DNA from: Nonomuraea dietziae
Lineage (GTDB): Bacteria; Actinomycetota; Actinomycetes; Streptosporangiales; Streptosporangiaceae
Reading direction: 5' to 3'
Assembly: GCF_014195505.1 (NCBI RefSeq)
Contig: NZ_JACIBV010000001.1
Location: 6,014,001-6,078,000, forward strand
Length of the DNA stretch: 64,000 nucleotides
Numbering within the stretch: position 1 is the stretch's first letter; every line of letters starts with the position of its first letter. Below the pieces are notes generated by a model that saw only the letters and a list, made by a program, of their open reading frames with translations, had not been told where the DNA came from and searched no databases. The position numbers and the translations under genes are program-made. Shown here piece by piece: positions 33,681 through 40,819 of this stretch.

Positions 33681-34031
33681 TCACTTGCCGAACGGGCGGG
33701 GTGGGGTGGTGCGGACGCGGGTGGGGCGGGTGCCCTGGCGGCGTAGACGGCGCAGGTAGTTGTAGGCGCGGCGGCCCGTCCGCAGCCGCAGGCCGGTGCC
33801 CTTGCAGTGGCGGCACCAGCGCTTGACGCGGCCGTTCGGCTTGATGGTCTTGCCGACGCCCTCACAGCGGCGGCAGCGGGCGAACGGGGAGGCGGCACAG
33901 GCGGCGGCGTAGCCGAGCGCCCACAGCAGGAGCACGCCGACGGCGGCGGCCAGCAGGGTCGCGAGCGAGGGCAGAAGATCACCCAGACCGGTAGCGGCGG
34001 GCGGGGTAGCGGTAGCGGCGTGGAAGGCCAC
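33681..34031 (-). CDS. Membrane-anchored zinc-ribbon protein
   Basis: 116 aa from a GTG. One N-terminal helix (LATLLAAAVGVLLLWALGYAAACAA, about residues 24-48), then CRRCEGVGKTIKPNGRVKRWCRHCKGTG, two CxxC units with GxG as in DnaJ-type ribbons, and a basic tail. Placed just after the transfer ATPase gene, as seen in related elements; a helper role in transfer is inference. Confidence 0.6.
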   Translation of the reverse strand: MAFHAATATPPAATGLGDLLPSLATLLAAAVGVLLLWALGYAAACAASPFARCRRCEGVGKTIKPNGRVKRWCRHCKGTGLRLRTGRRAYNYLRRLRRQGTRPTRVRTTPPRPFGK

Positions 34032-34175
34032 GGCAGGTCTCCGATGCGGGGTTTTCGAGCACGGTAAGGGGGCCCGCTACCCGCTACCTGCGGGTATTCG
34101 GGCTGATCAGAAGGGGTGTGAGGGGTAGCGGCAGCGGTAGCGCAGCCGCTACCCGGTAGCGAGCCAGCCGCTACC
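33990..34175. repeat. Clustered GGTAGCGG/CCGCTACC octamers, putative clt
   Basis: Eight exact copies: GGTAGCGG at 33990, 34005, 34011 and 34124; CCGCTACC at 34074, 34081, 34146 and 34168. Near copies start at 34136 and 34155. The cluster lies just downstream of the TraB-like gene, where clt loci with 8-bp TraB-recognition repeats lie in conjugative Streptomyces plasmids. Confidence 0.6.
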
Positions 34176-34217
34176 TTTCACGGCCCCGGCGGGCTCTCGC
34201 GGCGGGGTGCGGGCGGG

Positions 34218-34260
34218 GTACGGCAGAGCCGTCGAACGGGGTCCGGCGGCTCTGCCGTAC
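34218..34260 (-). terminator. Terminator after traB-like gene
   Basis: Perfect 14-bp arms GTACGGCAGAGCCG and CGGCTCTGCCGTAC with a 15-nt loop, starting 4 nt after the stop of the transfer ATPase gene. Confidence 0.7.
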
Positions 34261-34263
34261 GGC

Positions 34264-36555
34264 TCACGCCGCGCCGTCGCGGCGGCGGATCGCTTGGGCG
34301 ATGTCGGCCTGCTTGGCTCCCTTGAGCACCTTGCCGTCGCGCTTGATGTTCACGCTCGGCACAGACAGGTCCCGAAGCTGAGCCGACACCGCGTCGGCGG
34401 ACAGGTCGGCGTAGTGCTCGGGGATGCGCTCGGAGAGCCGGGCGGCGATCTCGGCCCAGGACAGGCCGGACTCGCCGGGGTGGAAGACCGACAGGGCGTC
34501 GGCCAGCACGTCGCGCACCTCGCGCTTGATCTCCTCCCCGGCGGCGTAGCCGGTCAGGGTCCCGGCGCGCTCGCGCAGGGCGCGGGCGGTGGTCAGGATC
34601 TTCTCGGCGTCGGCGGCGTCGGCCAGGTAGGTGCGCACGGTCGGAGTGTCATCCGATGCGCCGTACAGGTAGCCGACGCCCCGGTACTCCTTGCCGTTGG
34701 GCAGGGAGGAGGCGTCGAACCCCTCGCTGTAGGCGTCGCCGCCCAAGATGGCTTCGGAGACGTTGCGGTTGCCGCACTTGAGCGCGAAGCGCACCGCGTG
34801 GTTGTCGCGGTAGCGGCCGAACAGCCGCTGCACGTCACCGGCGCCCACCCCGGACGGCTTCTGCGAGCTGGACAGGATGATGACCCCAGCGGACGGGCCG
34901 ACAGCCATGATGAAGCTCAGGAGAGCGGCGATCTCCTTGTTCTTGTCCTGATCGTCCAGCTCGTAATAGACCTGGAACTCCTCCATGACCAGCACCCACA
35001 CCCGCAGGTTGGGGTACCTGCGCGACAGCTCCTCAGTGAGCTTGCCGTCGGGGCACTCGGAGACGGGCAGGGTGGACAGGAACTGGTTGACCTGCTGGAT
35101 GTGCGCCTTGATCTCCCGCAGCGCGTCCAGCAGCTCTTCTACCGGGTCGCCGTCGCGGTTGATGACGGTGCCGAAGATGATGCGGTGGGCAACCAGCTTG
35201 AACTTGCGCCAGTCCGGGCTGTCCTTGCCGTCCACCACGGTCAACCTGACGTAGGGGTCCATCGCGGCGTACAGGGCCAGCAGCCGGGCGGCGAACGTCT
35301 TGCCCTTGCGGGGCTGAGCGCCCACCAGGACGGAGATCCACAGCAGCAGCAGCGTGACCTGACGTCCGCGTTCGTCCAGCCCGAACGGGGCGGGCTTCCA
35401 GATGTTGCGCGGCTTGCCGTCCAGCAGCGGCGTCCGCCCGGCGGGGATGGCCAGCGGGTCGCGGTCGGCCACGAAAAGCTTGTGCCGTCGGGTGGAGGAC
35501 GGGTCGCGGGTGATGTAGACCTGCTGTTCGGTGACGTCCAGGCCGGAGGCGATCTCGGGGCGTGCCTTGATCGCGTGGTCGAACGTCTTGCCGTATGGCA
35601 GGTCCACCACGACCTCGGAGCCGGTTCCGGCAGCATCGCGCGCCATGCGGGAGCCGAACTGGATCTGCTGGTGGGGCTTGTCGGGGTGGCCGAGTCCGGC
35701 GGCGTAGTAGGCGCGCAGCACCACGTCGGCGTTGAGCAGGCGGTAGCGGCGGGAGACGGCGGCGGTGGGGATGAGCGGGCGGCCCTGGGGTTTGCCGCAC
35801 CGGGCCAGCACAGGCACCAGCGCGAGAGTGACGGCGGCCTGGTAGAGCGGTTGCAGGTTGGCCACCGCGATGGCGGCCACGATGGCCGCGATGAGCTGAA
35901 AGAACAGGACCACGCCACGCCAGCGGCGGGTGGCCTTGCCCTCCTTGTGCAGCTTGAGCCACATCTCCGGGTCGTTGTCGCTGGCGGCGGTCTGGAGGAG
36001 GGCGTACTGTTCGTTGACCCACCACCAGCGCAACTGCCGGTTGACCAGGGCAAAGACGCCCACGATGGCGAACCAGACGACCTTGAGCAGGTACCACGGG
36101 GCGCGCACCACGTGGAAGGCGGCCACGTGCGCCCACCTGCCGAGCGCAGCCTTGATGGTGGCGGGCAGGTTGGCCCGGTGCAGCGGGGGCGGAATGATCG
36201 GGCGGCGGCTCTCGCTCACCAACTCCGGGAACTGGCCGTCGGGCAGGTCCACCAGCGTCGGCGCCTGGTCAGCGGGCGGCGGCCCGTCCAGCTCAATCTC
36301 ATAGGAAGTGTCGTAGACGGCGGTCCGCTCGCCCGGTCGGCTGTCCGGCTCACCGGCCGGGTCGGTCGCCGGGCCGTCCCCCTGGTCGGGGGCGTCCAGC
36401 GGGCGGGGACGGCGGCGGGAGTCGAGCGGCACGACCTGCCCGCCCTCGGCGTGCTCGGCTTCGGTGGTGGGGCGGTCGGACCGCTGGAAGTCGGACAGGT
36501 CGCCGGGGCGGTCCGGGTCGGGGTTGGTGTTGGGCTCGTGCGGCAGGTCGGTCAT
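34264..36555 (-). CDS. FtsK/SpoIIIE-type DNA translocase (TraB/TraSA)
   Basis: 763 aa from the ATG at 36555 (ATGA overlap). Residues 1-130 are an acidic, disordered N-terminus; two membrane segments follow (about 154-172 and 214-252). The ATPase has Walker A GAQPRKGKT at 412-420, Walker B VWVLVMEEF and SSSQKPSGVGAGDVQRLFGRYRDNHAVRF. The C-terminal 75 residues (GLSWAEIAARLSERIPEHY, SVPSVNIKRDGKV) form a winged helix equivalent to the domain with which TraB reads clt repeats. This single protein should move double-stranded element DNA between mycelia. Confidence 0.92.
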   Translation of the reverse strand: MTDLPHEPNTNPDPDRPGDLSDFQRSDRPTTEAEHAEGGQVVPLDSRRRPRPLDAPDQGDGPATDPAGEPDSRPGERTAVYDTSYEIELDGPPPADQAPTLVDLPDGQFPELVSESRRPIIPPPLHRANLPATIKAALGRWAHVAAFHVVRAPWYLLKVVWFAIVGVFALVNRQLRWWWVNEQYALLQTAASDNDPEMWLKLHKEGKATRRWRGVVLFFQLIAAIVAAIAVANLQPLYQAAVTLALVPVLARCGKPQGRPLIPTAAVSRRYRLLNADVVLRAYYAAGLGHPDKPHQQIQFGSRMARDAAGTGSEVVVDLPYGKTFDHAIKARPEIASGLDVTEQQVYITRDPSSTRRHKLFVADRDPLAIPAGRTPLLDGKPRNIWKPAPFGLDERGRQVTLLLLWISVLVGAQPRKGKTFAARLLALYAAMDPYVRLTVVDGKDSPDWRKFKLVAHRIIFGTVINRDGDPVEELLDALREIKAHIQQVNQFLSTLPVSECPDGKLTEELSRRYPNLRVWVLVMEEFQVYYELDDQDKNKEIAALLSFIMAVGPSAGVIILSSSQKPSGVGAGDVQRLFGRYRDNHAVRFALKCGNRNVSEAILGGDAYSEGFDASSLPNGKEYRGVGYLYGASDDTPTVRTYLADAADAEKILTTARALRERAGTLTGYAAGEEIKREVRDVLADALSVFHPGESGLSWAEIAARLSERIPEHYADLSADAVSAQLRDLSVPSVNIKRDGKVLKGAKQADIAQAIRRRDGAA

Positions 36556-36950
36556 GATGTGAGCACCTCGTTTCCGCTGGAGGGGGCGGGGCAGCAGGGC
36601 GCGACCGTTGTCTTGGCGGATGGGGTCGCGCCCTGCGTGTTGTCGGTGTCGTCGTCGGGCAGCTCGTTGGGGCCGTAGTCGGCGACCACGCCGACGCCGA
36701 CCATGTAGCCCTCCAGGTGGATCCAGCGGGCCAGGCGGCGGGCCTCCTGACCGGCCGGGCCGGGGTCGCAGCCCAGCGCCTCGCACTGGTCGAGGTCGGT
36801 GAGCTCGACCCACAGCGGGCGATGGCTGTTTTTGCGGCGCAGGATCTCGGCGTAGACGGCGCGCAGGGTCACCAGCAGGTCGCCGGGGTTGCCTGCGTCG
36901 AAGTCATCGCCCATCACCAGGAGGTCGGGAACGCTCTGAAGGTCGGTCAT
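36552..36950 (-). CDS. Hypothetical AICE protein
   Basis: 132 aa from ATG 36950, soluble, acidic. LLVMGDDFDAGNPGDLLVTLRAVYAEI and LWVELTDLDQCEALGCDPGPAGQEARRLARWIHLEGYMVGVGV are the well-structured parts; the C-terminal 30 residues are low complexity. ATGA coupled to both neighbours. No family recognised. Confidence 0.6.
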   Translation of the reverse strand: MTDLQSVPDLLVMGDDFDAGNPGDLLVTLRAVYAEILRRKNSHRPLWVELTDLDQCEALGCDPGPAGQEARRLARWIHLEGYMVGVGVVADYGPNELPDDDTDNTQGATPSAKTTVAPCCPAPSSGNEVLTS

Positions 36951-37222
36951 GAGGTCACCTCGCGGTCGGTGTTGGACCACCGGCAGCGCGCGTCCGGTCC
37001 GTTGCCCGTGCATTCGACCGGCGGGGGTTCCTCGGCGGGCGGGGGCGGGTCGGTGTCGGCCCAGCGGCAGCGGTCGTCCTGGCAGAGGACGGGGGGCGGC
37101 GTCGGGTCGTTGCCCGTGCCCTTGTCGGCCACGTGACAGGCCGTGGGGGTCAGCCCGATCAGGGCGGTCAGCACAGCGGATGTGAAGTGCCGTATGAGGG
37201 CGGGGGTGCGCGGGTCGGTCAT
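36947..37222 (-). CDS. Small putative lipoprotein/secreted protein of AICE
   Basis: 91 aa from ATG 37222. The N-terminus IRHFTSAVLTALIGLTPTAC looks like a signal with a loose lipobox (PTAC), followed by a Pro/Asp-rich mature part with two CRW repeats (DRCRWADT, ARCRWSNT). ATGA overlaps on both sides. Membrane export is inference. Confidence 0.5.
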   Translation of the reverse strand: MTDPRTPALIRHFTSAVLTALIGLTPTACHVADKGTGNDPTPPPVLCQDDRCRWADTDPPPPAEEPPPVECTGNGPDARCRWSNTDREVTS

Positions 37223-37404
37223 GAGGTCACCTCGCGGTTGGTGTTGACCAGGTGGGTGCAGCAGGTGCGTCGGTGGGCCGCCATGGTGGAGCGGATCTCG
37301 GCCACGGTCCGGCGGCGGGTGACGAGCATCCGGACCCAGATGGAGACCGGGACTGCCAGGCATGCCAGGGAGATCACGATCGCGAGGGCGAGCACGGTGA
37401 GCAT
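37219..37404 (-). CDS. Small membrane protein of AICE
   Basis: 61 aa. One helix (LTVLALAIVISLACLAVPVSIWVRMLV) and a basic C-terminal tail. It ends with NTNREVTS, nearly the same as the end of the upstream-numbered neighbour (SNTDREVTS), because both genes share the same ATGA-linked junction sequence, which suggests duplication of the junction. Confidence 0.55.
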   Translation of the reverse strand: MLTVLALAIVISLACLAVPVSIWVRMLVTRRRTVAEIRSTMAAHRRTCCTHLVNTNREVTS

Positions 37405-37410
37405 GGCGGG

Positions 37411-38361
37411 TCAGTCCTTTCCGGTGGTGGGGTCGTTGCGGAGGGCGTCACGGACGGCGCGGGCGTCATCCATGGCGCAGCCAAGGGTGCGTTGGAGGCG
37501 GTAGGCGCTGGGTTCGGCAGGCAGCTCACCGGAAGCGATGAGAGTCCGGGCGCGCTCGATCAGAGCGGTGCTCACGCCCGCGTTTCCCCCGTACGTAAGG
37601 CCAGTAAGGGGGGCGCGGGTGCCGTGATCCAGGTTGGCGAACGCGGCCAGGATGATCGGCAGGGCGGTGACGATCGCCACAGCGACGGTCGGGCCGATGA
37701 TGTGCAGCACCACCCCGCCGACCGTGAACGTCTCACCCTCGGGCAGGGACCAGGGCAGGTGCGGCCAGGCGTTCATGCCGAACGTCAGGGCCAGGAACAG
37801 CCCTTCGATCCGGGTCAAGATGCGGTTGGTGATGGGCTGGCCGCGGGTGCCCATGTAGGCGCGAGCGCCGACCACGACGAGCAGGGCCAGGGACATGAAC
37901 GGCTCGACCAGCCAGGCGAACAACCAGGCGGGCGACCAGGCCGGGGCTCCCTCGGCGGCGAACTGTTGCACGCCCGCCGTGGACCAGGCCAGCGACAGCG
38001 CCAGCACGACCATCGCGACCGACACCAGCAGTCGCCGCATGCGGGCGGCCTGCCAGGCGCGCATCTGCGGGTCTTGGGCCAGCGCGTGCAGCCGGGCGGC
38101 TTCCTGCGCCTGCTTGCGACGCTTGCGGACCTTGGGGGTGTCGAGCATGAGCGGGGTGTCGTCGGCCTGGAGGTCGGCCAACTGGTGCGCCTCGGCCACC
38201 TCGGCGCGCAACCGCAGCACGCGCCGGGTCGCGCCGGGCAGCTCGGCCGGCGAAGGTGCGGCGGGCGCCTGGCTGGCTACGTGCCGCTCCAGTTCGGCCA
38301 GCCCGCGGGCTACCTCTTCGGGTGTCGGTTCGGGGATCGGGTCAGGGTTGATGGCGCTCAC
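37411..38361 (-). CDS. Spd-like DUF2637 membrane protein
   Basis: 316 aa from a GTG (GTGA overlap). Residues 1-105 are helical and charged, with DTPKVRKRRKQAQEAARLHALAQ. Four helices follow (LLVSVAMVVLALSLAWSTAG, LFAWLVEPFMSLALLVVVGARAY, LTRIEGLFLALTFGMNAW, GPTVAVAIVTALPIILAAFA). The C-terminus has a small winged-helix-like part (ALIERARTLIASGELPAEPSAYRLQRTLG). Matches DUF2637/SpdB proteins that spread elements through the mycelium. Confidence 0.75.
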   Translation of the reverse strand: MSAINPDPIPEPTPEEVARGLAELERHVASQAPAAPSPAELPGATRRVLRLRAEVAEAHQLADLQADDTPLMLDTPKVRKRRKQAQEAARLHALAQDPQMRAWQAARMRRLLVSVAMVVLALSLAWSTAGVQQFAAEGAPAWSPAWLFAWLVEPFMSLALLVVVGARAYMGTRGQPITNRILTRIEGLFLALTFGMNAWPHLPWSLPEGETFTVGGVVLHIIGPTVAVAIVTALPIILAAFANLDHGTRAPLTGLTYGGNAGVSTALIERARTLIASGELPAEPSAYRLQRTLGCAMDDARAVRDALRNDPTTGKD

Positions 38362-38543
38362 GGGCGTTCCCCTCCTTTGGGGCGGCGGTCGCGGTCGGAT
38401 CGCTGGTTGCGGTTCATGCCGTGCTTGCGGTCGGTCTCGATGAAGCCGTCTCGTCCGGCTTCGGGCTGGTAGAAGGTCGGCAGCTTCTCGCCGTGGACGG
38501 TGACGCCGGGGCGCCTGCTGGTGTCGAGGGTGCGGCGGCTCAT
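38358..38543 (-). CDS. Small basic AICE protein
   Basis: 61 aa from ATG 38543. PGVTVHGEKLPTFYQPEAGRDGFIETDRKHGMNRNQ; highly charged, soluble. Coupled by ATGA to the RRQRL-like gene and by GTGA to the Spd-like gene. No known family. Confidence 0.5.
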   Translation of the reverse strand: MSRRTLDTSRRPGVTVHGEKLPTFYQPEAGRDGFIETDRKHGMNRNQRSDRDRRPKGGERP

Positions 38544-38920
38544 GCGGCCACCCCTGGGGCGCAGTCGAGGCAGGTTCCGAGATGGCGGGGCAGGACGTAG
38601 CCGACATCGGTACGGCAGTCGGGGCAGGTGCGGCGGGCGGCGGTGGCCTTGGCCAGTGCGGCGAGCTGAGCCGGGGTTGGGGTGCGCTTGGGCAGTGCGA
38701 ACCGCACGTCGTAGAGGTAGGAGGCCCGTACGCCGGGCGCGCCGTAGCGGCGGGAGCGCCAAAGGATCTGTGCCTGAACGCCCTGCCCGGCGGGGCGAAG
38801 CCCGCGGGCGGCGAGCTGGCGCAGGGTGAGCAGGTGGGCGGGGGCCATCTGCCAGGGGTAGGTGGGGATGCTGTAGCGGGCGCCGGTGGGGTCCCAGAAG
38901 CGGGCGCGGATGCGGCTCAT
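38540..38920 (-). CDS. RRQRL-type zinc-binding protein
   Basis: 126 aa. IPTYPWQMAPAHLLTLRQLAARGLRPAGQ followed by YLYDVRFALPKRTPTPAQLAALAKATAARRTCPDCRTDVGY and CLDC matches the actinobacterial RRQRL-motif zinc-binding family found in AICEs; the motif here reads LTLRQL. Two CxxC pairs bind zinc. A 14-codon ORF (38917-38961) lies between it and the next gene with ATGA overlaps at both ends, acting as a coupling bridge. Confidence 0.75.
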   Translation of the reverse strand: MSRIRARFWDPTGARYSIPTYPWQMAPAHLLTLRQLAARGLRPAGQGVQAQILWRSRRYGAPGVRASYLYDVRFALPKRTPTPAQLAALAKATAARRTCPDCRTDVGYVLPRHLGTCLDCAPGVAA

Positions 38921-38957
38921 GAGGCGGCCGTGGCGGGGTTGGTAGCGGTGACGGCGG

Positions 38958-39182
38958 TCATGAGCGGCCCCACCCTCCCCAGCAGCGCGGGCAGCCGGGT
39001 CGGTCGCACATGTTGTGAGGGTCGGCGGACCATTGGCGGAGGGCGGCTTCGGCAGGGTCGGCCAGGCCGATGATGGCGCGGGCCATGTGCCGGATGCCGC
39101 GGCGCTCCTGAGCGATGCGGATCAGGTCGCAGGTGATGAGCCCGGCGATGAACACCAGCAGGTAGCCGAGTACGGAGATCAC
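38958..39182 (-). CDS. Small membrane protein of AICE
   Basis: 74 aa. N-terminal helix MISVLGYLLVFIAGLITCDLI, then a cytosolic part with CDRPGCPRCWGG, a CxxxxCxxC pattern possibly binding a metal. An AGGAGGG motif precedes the ATG. No family recognised. Confidence 0.55.
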   Translation of the reverse strand: MISVLGYLLVFIAGLITCDLIRIAQERRGIRHMARAIIGLADPAEAALRQWSADPHNMCDRPGCPRCWGGWGRS

Positions 39183-39195
39183 GAGAACCCTCCTT

Positions 39196-39369
39196 TCAGG
39201 CGTGGGACTGGGCGCGGAAGCGGATGCGGCAGGTACGGCAGCCGGGGCGGCAGGCCGCGCCGTGCATCGGGCACAGCTCGGTGCGGCGGCCCTTGGTGCT
39301 GCCGCAGCGGCGGCAGCCGATGACGTTCGCGGAGCGCTGGCCGCAGTCGAAGCAGCGAAAGCGGGCCAT
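39196..39369 (-). CDS. Tiny multi-cysteine zinc-finger protein
   Basis: 57 aa with eight cysteines in four pairs (CFDC, CRRC, CPMHGAAC, CRTC), enough for two zinc sites. Shares one nucleotide with the end of the WhiB-like gene (TGATG). Probably DNA- or RNA-binding. Confidence 0.55.
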   Translation of the reverse strand: MARFRCFDCGQRSANVIGCRRCGSTKGRRTELCPMHGAACRPGCRTCRIRFRAQSHA

Positions 39370-39668
39370 CAGGCCACCTCCGCCTTGAGGGCGTGGAGTT
39401 CGTCGGCGGTCAGCGCGGCCCACACCCCGTAGCGGGGGGCGGTGGCCACGGCGTAGGCCAGGCACTCCGTCAGCGCCGGACAGCGGCGGCACAGCGCCTT
39501 GGCGCTGGCCTCACGCTCCTGACGCTCGGAGTCGGTTTCGTCGACGTCGGGACCGATAAACAGGTCGGCATCTGCCAACTGGCAGGCCGGTCCGGCATCC
39601 GCTACGTCGGCCAGGAGTCCGACCTGTCTTTCGCCGCCCAGCAGGGCCGTCACGAGGGCGGCGGTCAC
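39369..39668 (-). CDS. WhiB-like Fe-S transcription factor
   Basis: 99 aa from a GTG (GTGA overlap). The four cluster cysteines are in ACQLADADLF and LCRRCPALTEC, with the WhiB spacing C-x30-C-x2-C-x5-C, and the G(V/I)W turn is GVWAALTADEL. WhiB-like proteins bind a [4Fe-4S] cluster and the primary sigma factor. Carried by the element, it may link transfer gene expression to host state; that is inference. Confidence 0.85.
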   Translation of the reverse strand: MTAALVTALLGGERQVGLLADVADAGPACQLADADLFIGPDVDETDSERQEREASAKALCRRCPALTECLAYAVATAPRYGVWAALTADELHALKAEVA

Positions 39669-39826
39669 AGCGCCACCCCCAACACGCGAAGGGCGTCGTT
39701 CAGGCAGAGCCGGGCGCAGGTGTGGCAGACGGGCGGCGAGGGCGGCTCGGAGCCGGGCGCGGAGCTCTCCGCGCCGTCGCACACCTGGCAGATCCACTGC
39801 ACATCGGTCAGGGACCCGTAAGACAT
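39665..39826 (-). CDS. Small double-CxxC protein
   Basis: 53 aa from the ATG at 39826, preceded by AGAGAGGTG. WICQVCDG and CHTCARLC provide five cysteines. Ends coupled (GTGA) to the WhiB-like gene. Likely a zinc knuckle. Confidence 0.6.
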   Translation of the reverse strand: MSYGSLTDVQWICQVCDGAESSAPGSEPPSPPVCHTCARLCLNDALRVLGVAL

Positions 39827-39908
39827 GATGAGAACACCTCTCTGAGAAGGGGAGGGCCGGGGGCGGCTCGTGTCTTGGCGGATGGAGGCCGCACCCGGCG
39901 GGGCAAGG

Positions 39909-40082
39909 TCACTTGCTGATGGCCTTGATGAACTCGGCGAACTGCTGAGCGCCGGTCACAGTCGCTTCAAAGGCCCACTTGACCGCCACGGCAGCGCTCT
40001 GCGGGTCAGTGAAGAGGTAAATGACAAAGCCGATCAGGAACAGCGTCGGCAGGAACCGGCCGACGCTCTTGGCGGGCTGCAT
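39909..40082 (-). CDS. Small membrane protein (SpdA-like position)
   Basis: 57 aa with a good Shine-Dalgarno (AAGGGAG) before ATG 40082. One helix, FLPTLFLIGFVIYLFTDP (about 10-27), followed by an amphipathic helix ending FIKAISK. Its place near the start of the transfer operon resembles the small Spd proteins of other AICEs. No sequence family asserted. Confidence 0.55.
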   Translation of the reverse strand: MQPAKSVGRFLPTLFLIGFVIYLFTDPQSAAVAVKWAFEATVTGAQQFAEFIKAISK

Positions 40083-40125
40083 GGGAAGCTCCCTTGGCTT
40101 GATGAACCCGGCAGAGCAGCCGGAG

Positions 40126-40167
40126 TGCCCCGGCTGGGAGTCGAACCCTGCCTGCGACCATCGGGGC
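40126..40167 (-). other. tRNA minihelix-like element
   Basis: On the minus strand GCCCCGA, ten nucleotides, then a T-arm-like hairpin (CAGGGTTCGACTCCCAG) and CCGGGGC plus A: acceptor stem (six pairs) and T-arm of a tRNA without D and anticodon arms. It lies between two operon genes. Confidence 0.4.
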
Positions 40168-40178
40168 GGTTGGAATGG

Positions 40179-40439
40179 CTATGCGGCCAGCCGGTCGGGC
40201 TCCAGCGCGAAGAACAGGACGTTGAGCGAGGTCGCGCGGGTCTCGCGCTTGGCCAGCTCGAAGATCTGCATGTAGACGCCCATGCGGGAGGCGCCGGGCG
40301 GGATGTCCACCGTGTTGGAGAAGGTGGCGTTGCCGAAGCCGCCGCCGGTGGGCCACTGCACGGTGATCACCCACATGTAGCGGTGGGTCTGGCCGGTGTC
40401 ACTGGCGTTCTGAGGTGCGCCGTTGGTGGCGGTGTCCAT
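40179..40439 (-). CDS. First gene of the AICE transfer operon, hypothetical
   Basis: 86 aa from ATG 40439 with AGGGAGATC upstream. YMWVITVQWPTGGGFGNATFSNTVDIPPGASRMGVYMQIFELA: a beta-rich core without signal or membrane helix. It is the first gene behind the operator/promoter at 40721-40788. No family recognised. Confidence 0.6.
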   Translation of the reverse strand: MDTATNGAPQNASDTGQTHRYMWVITVQWPTGGGFGNATFSNTVDIPPGASRMGVYMQIFELAKRETRATSLNVLFFALEPDRLAA

Positions 40440-40720
40440 GGTGAAGATCTCCCTTGAATGGAAGTTGGGAACGGGTAGTGACCGGGGTCGCTGCCCTGGT
40501 CGGGCCGCCTTTTGTCGGGAGACGGTGGCCCTTCGGCGTCGCTGTTGAGTTGATCGAGCGGCAGCAATCGCGTCTGGCCCGTCGGCCAGAGCGGTCCGTT
40601 GGCGTCGGCGCGCGGTCCCGTCGGACCGCCTTCCGAGTGCCTTCGGTTGTGCAGTGAGGGAGGCCTCACCTCGGTTGCTCGACTTGGTCTGACGGTGCAG
40701 GTATGCTGCCTGCGAAACGT

Positions 40721-40788
40721 CAAACGTTTGTCGACTGGTTTGATAATGAGCCCGCCAGGGGTCGCTGTCAACAAACATCAAACGTTTG
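40721..40788. promoter_or_regulatory. Repressor operators bracketing the AICE operon promoter
   Basis: Palindrome CAAACGTTTG occurs at 40721-40730 and 40779-40788. Between them, on the minus strand, are TTGACA (40771-40766), 17 nt and CATTAT (40748-40743): a near-consensus vegetative promoter firing into the transfer operon. The GntR gene starts at 40820 on the other strand, so one operator can also control it. Confidence 0.8.
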
Positions 40789-40819
40789 GCGTTTCGGTCG
40801 AGCGACAAAAGAGGGAGAA

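Noticed and set aside
34207..36678. 823-codon plus-strand frame across the TraB gene
   Set aside because: Antisense of a confidently identified FtsK-type gene in a high-GC codon pattern; composition is Val/Gly/Gln/Arg-biased with no domain.
37252..38472. 406-codon plus-strand frame opposite the Spd-like gene
   Set aside because: GC-driven shadow frame; the minus-strand gene has membrane helices and coupled starts.
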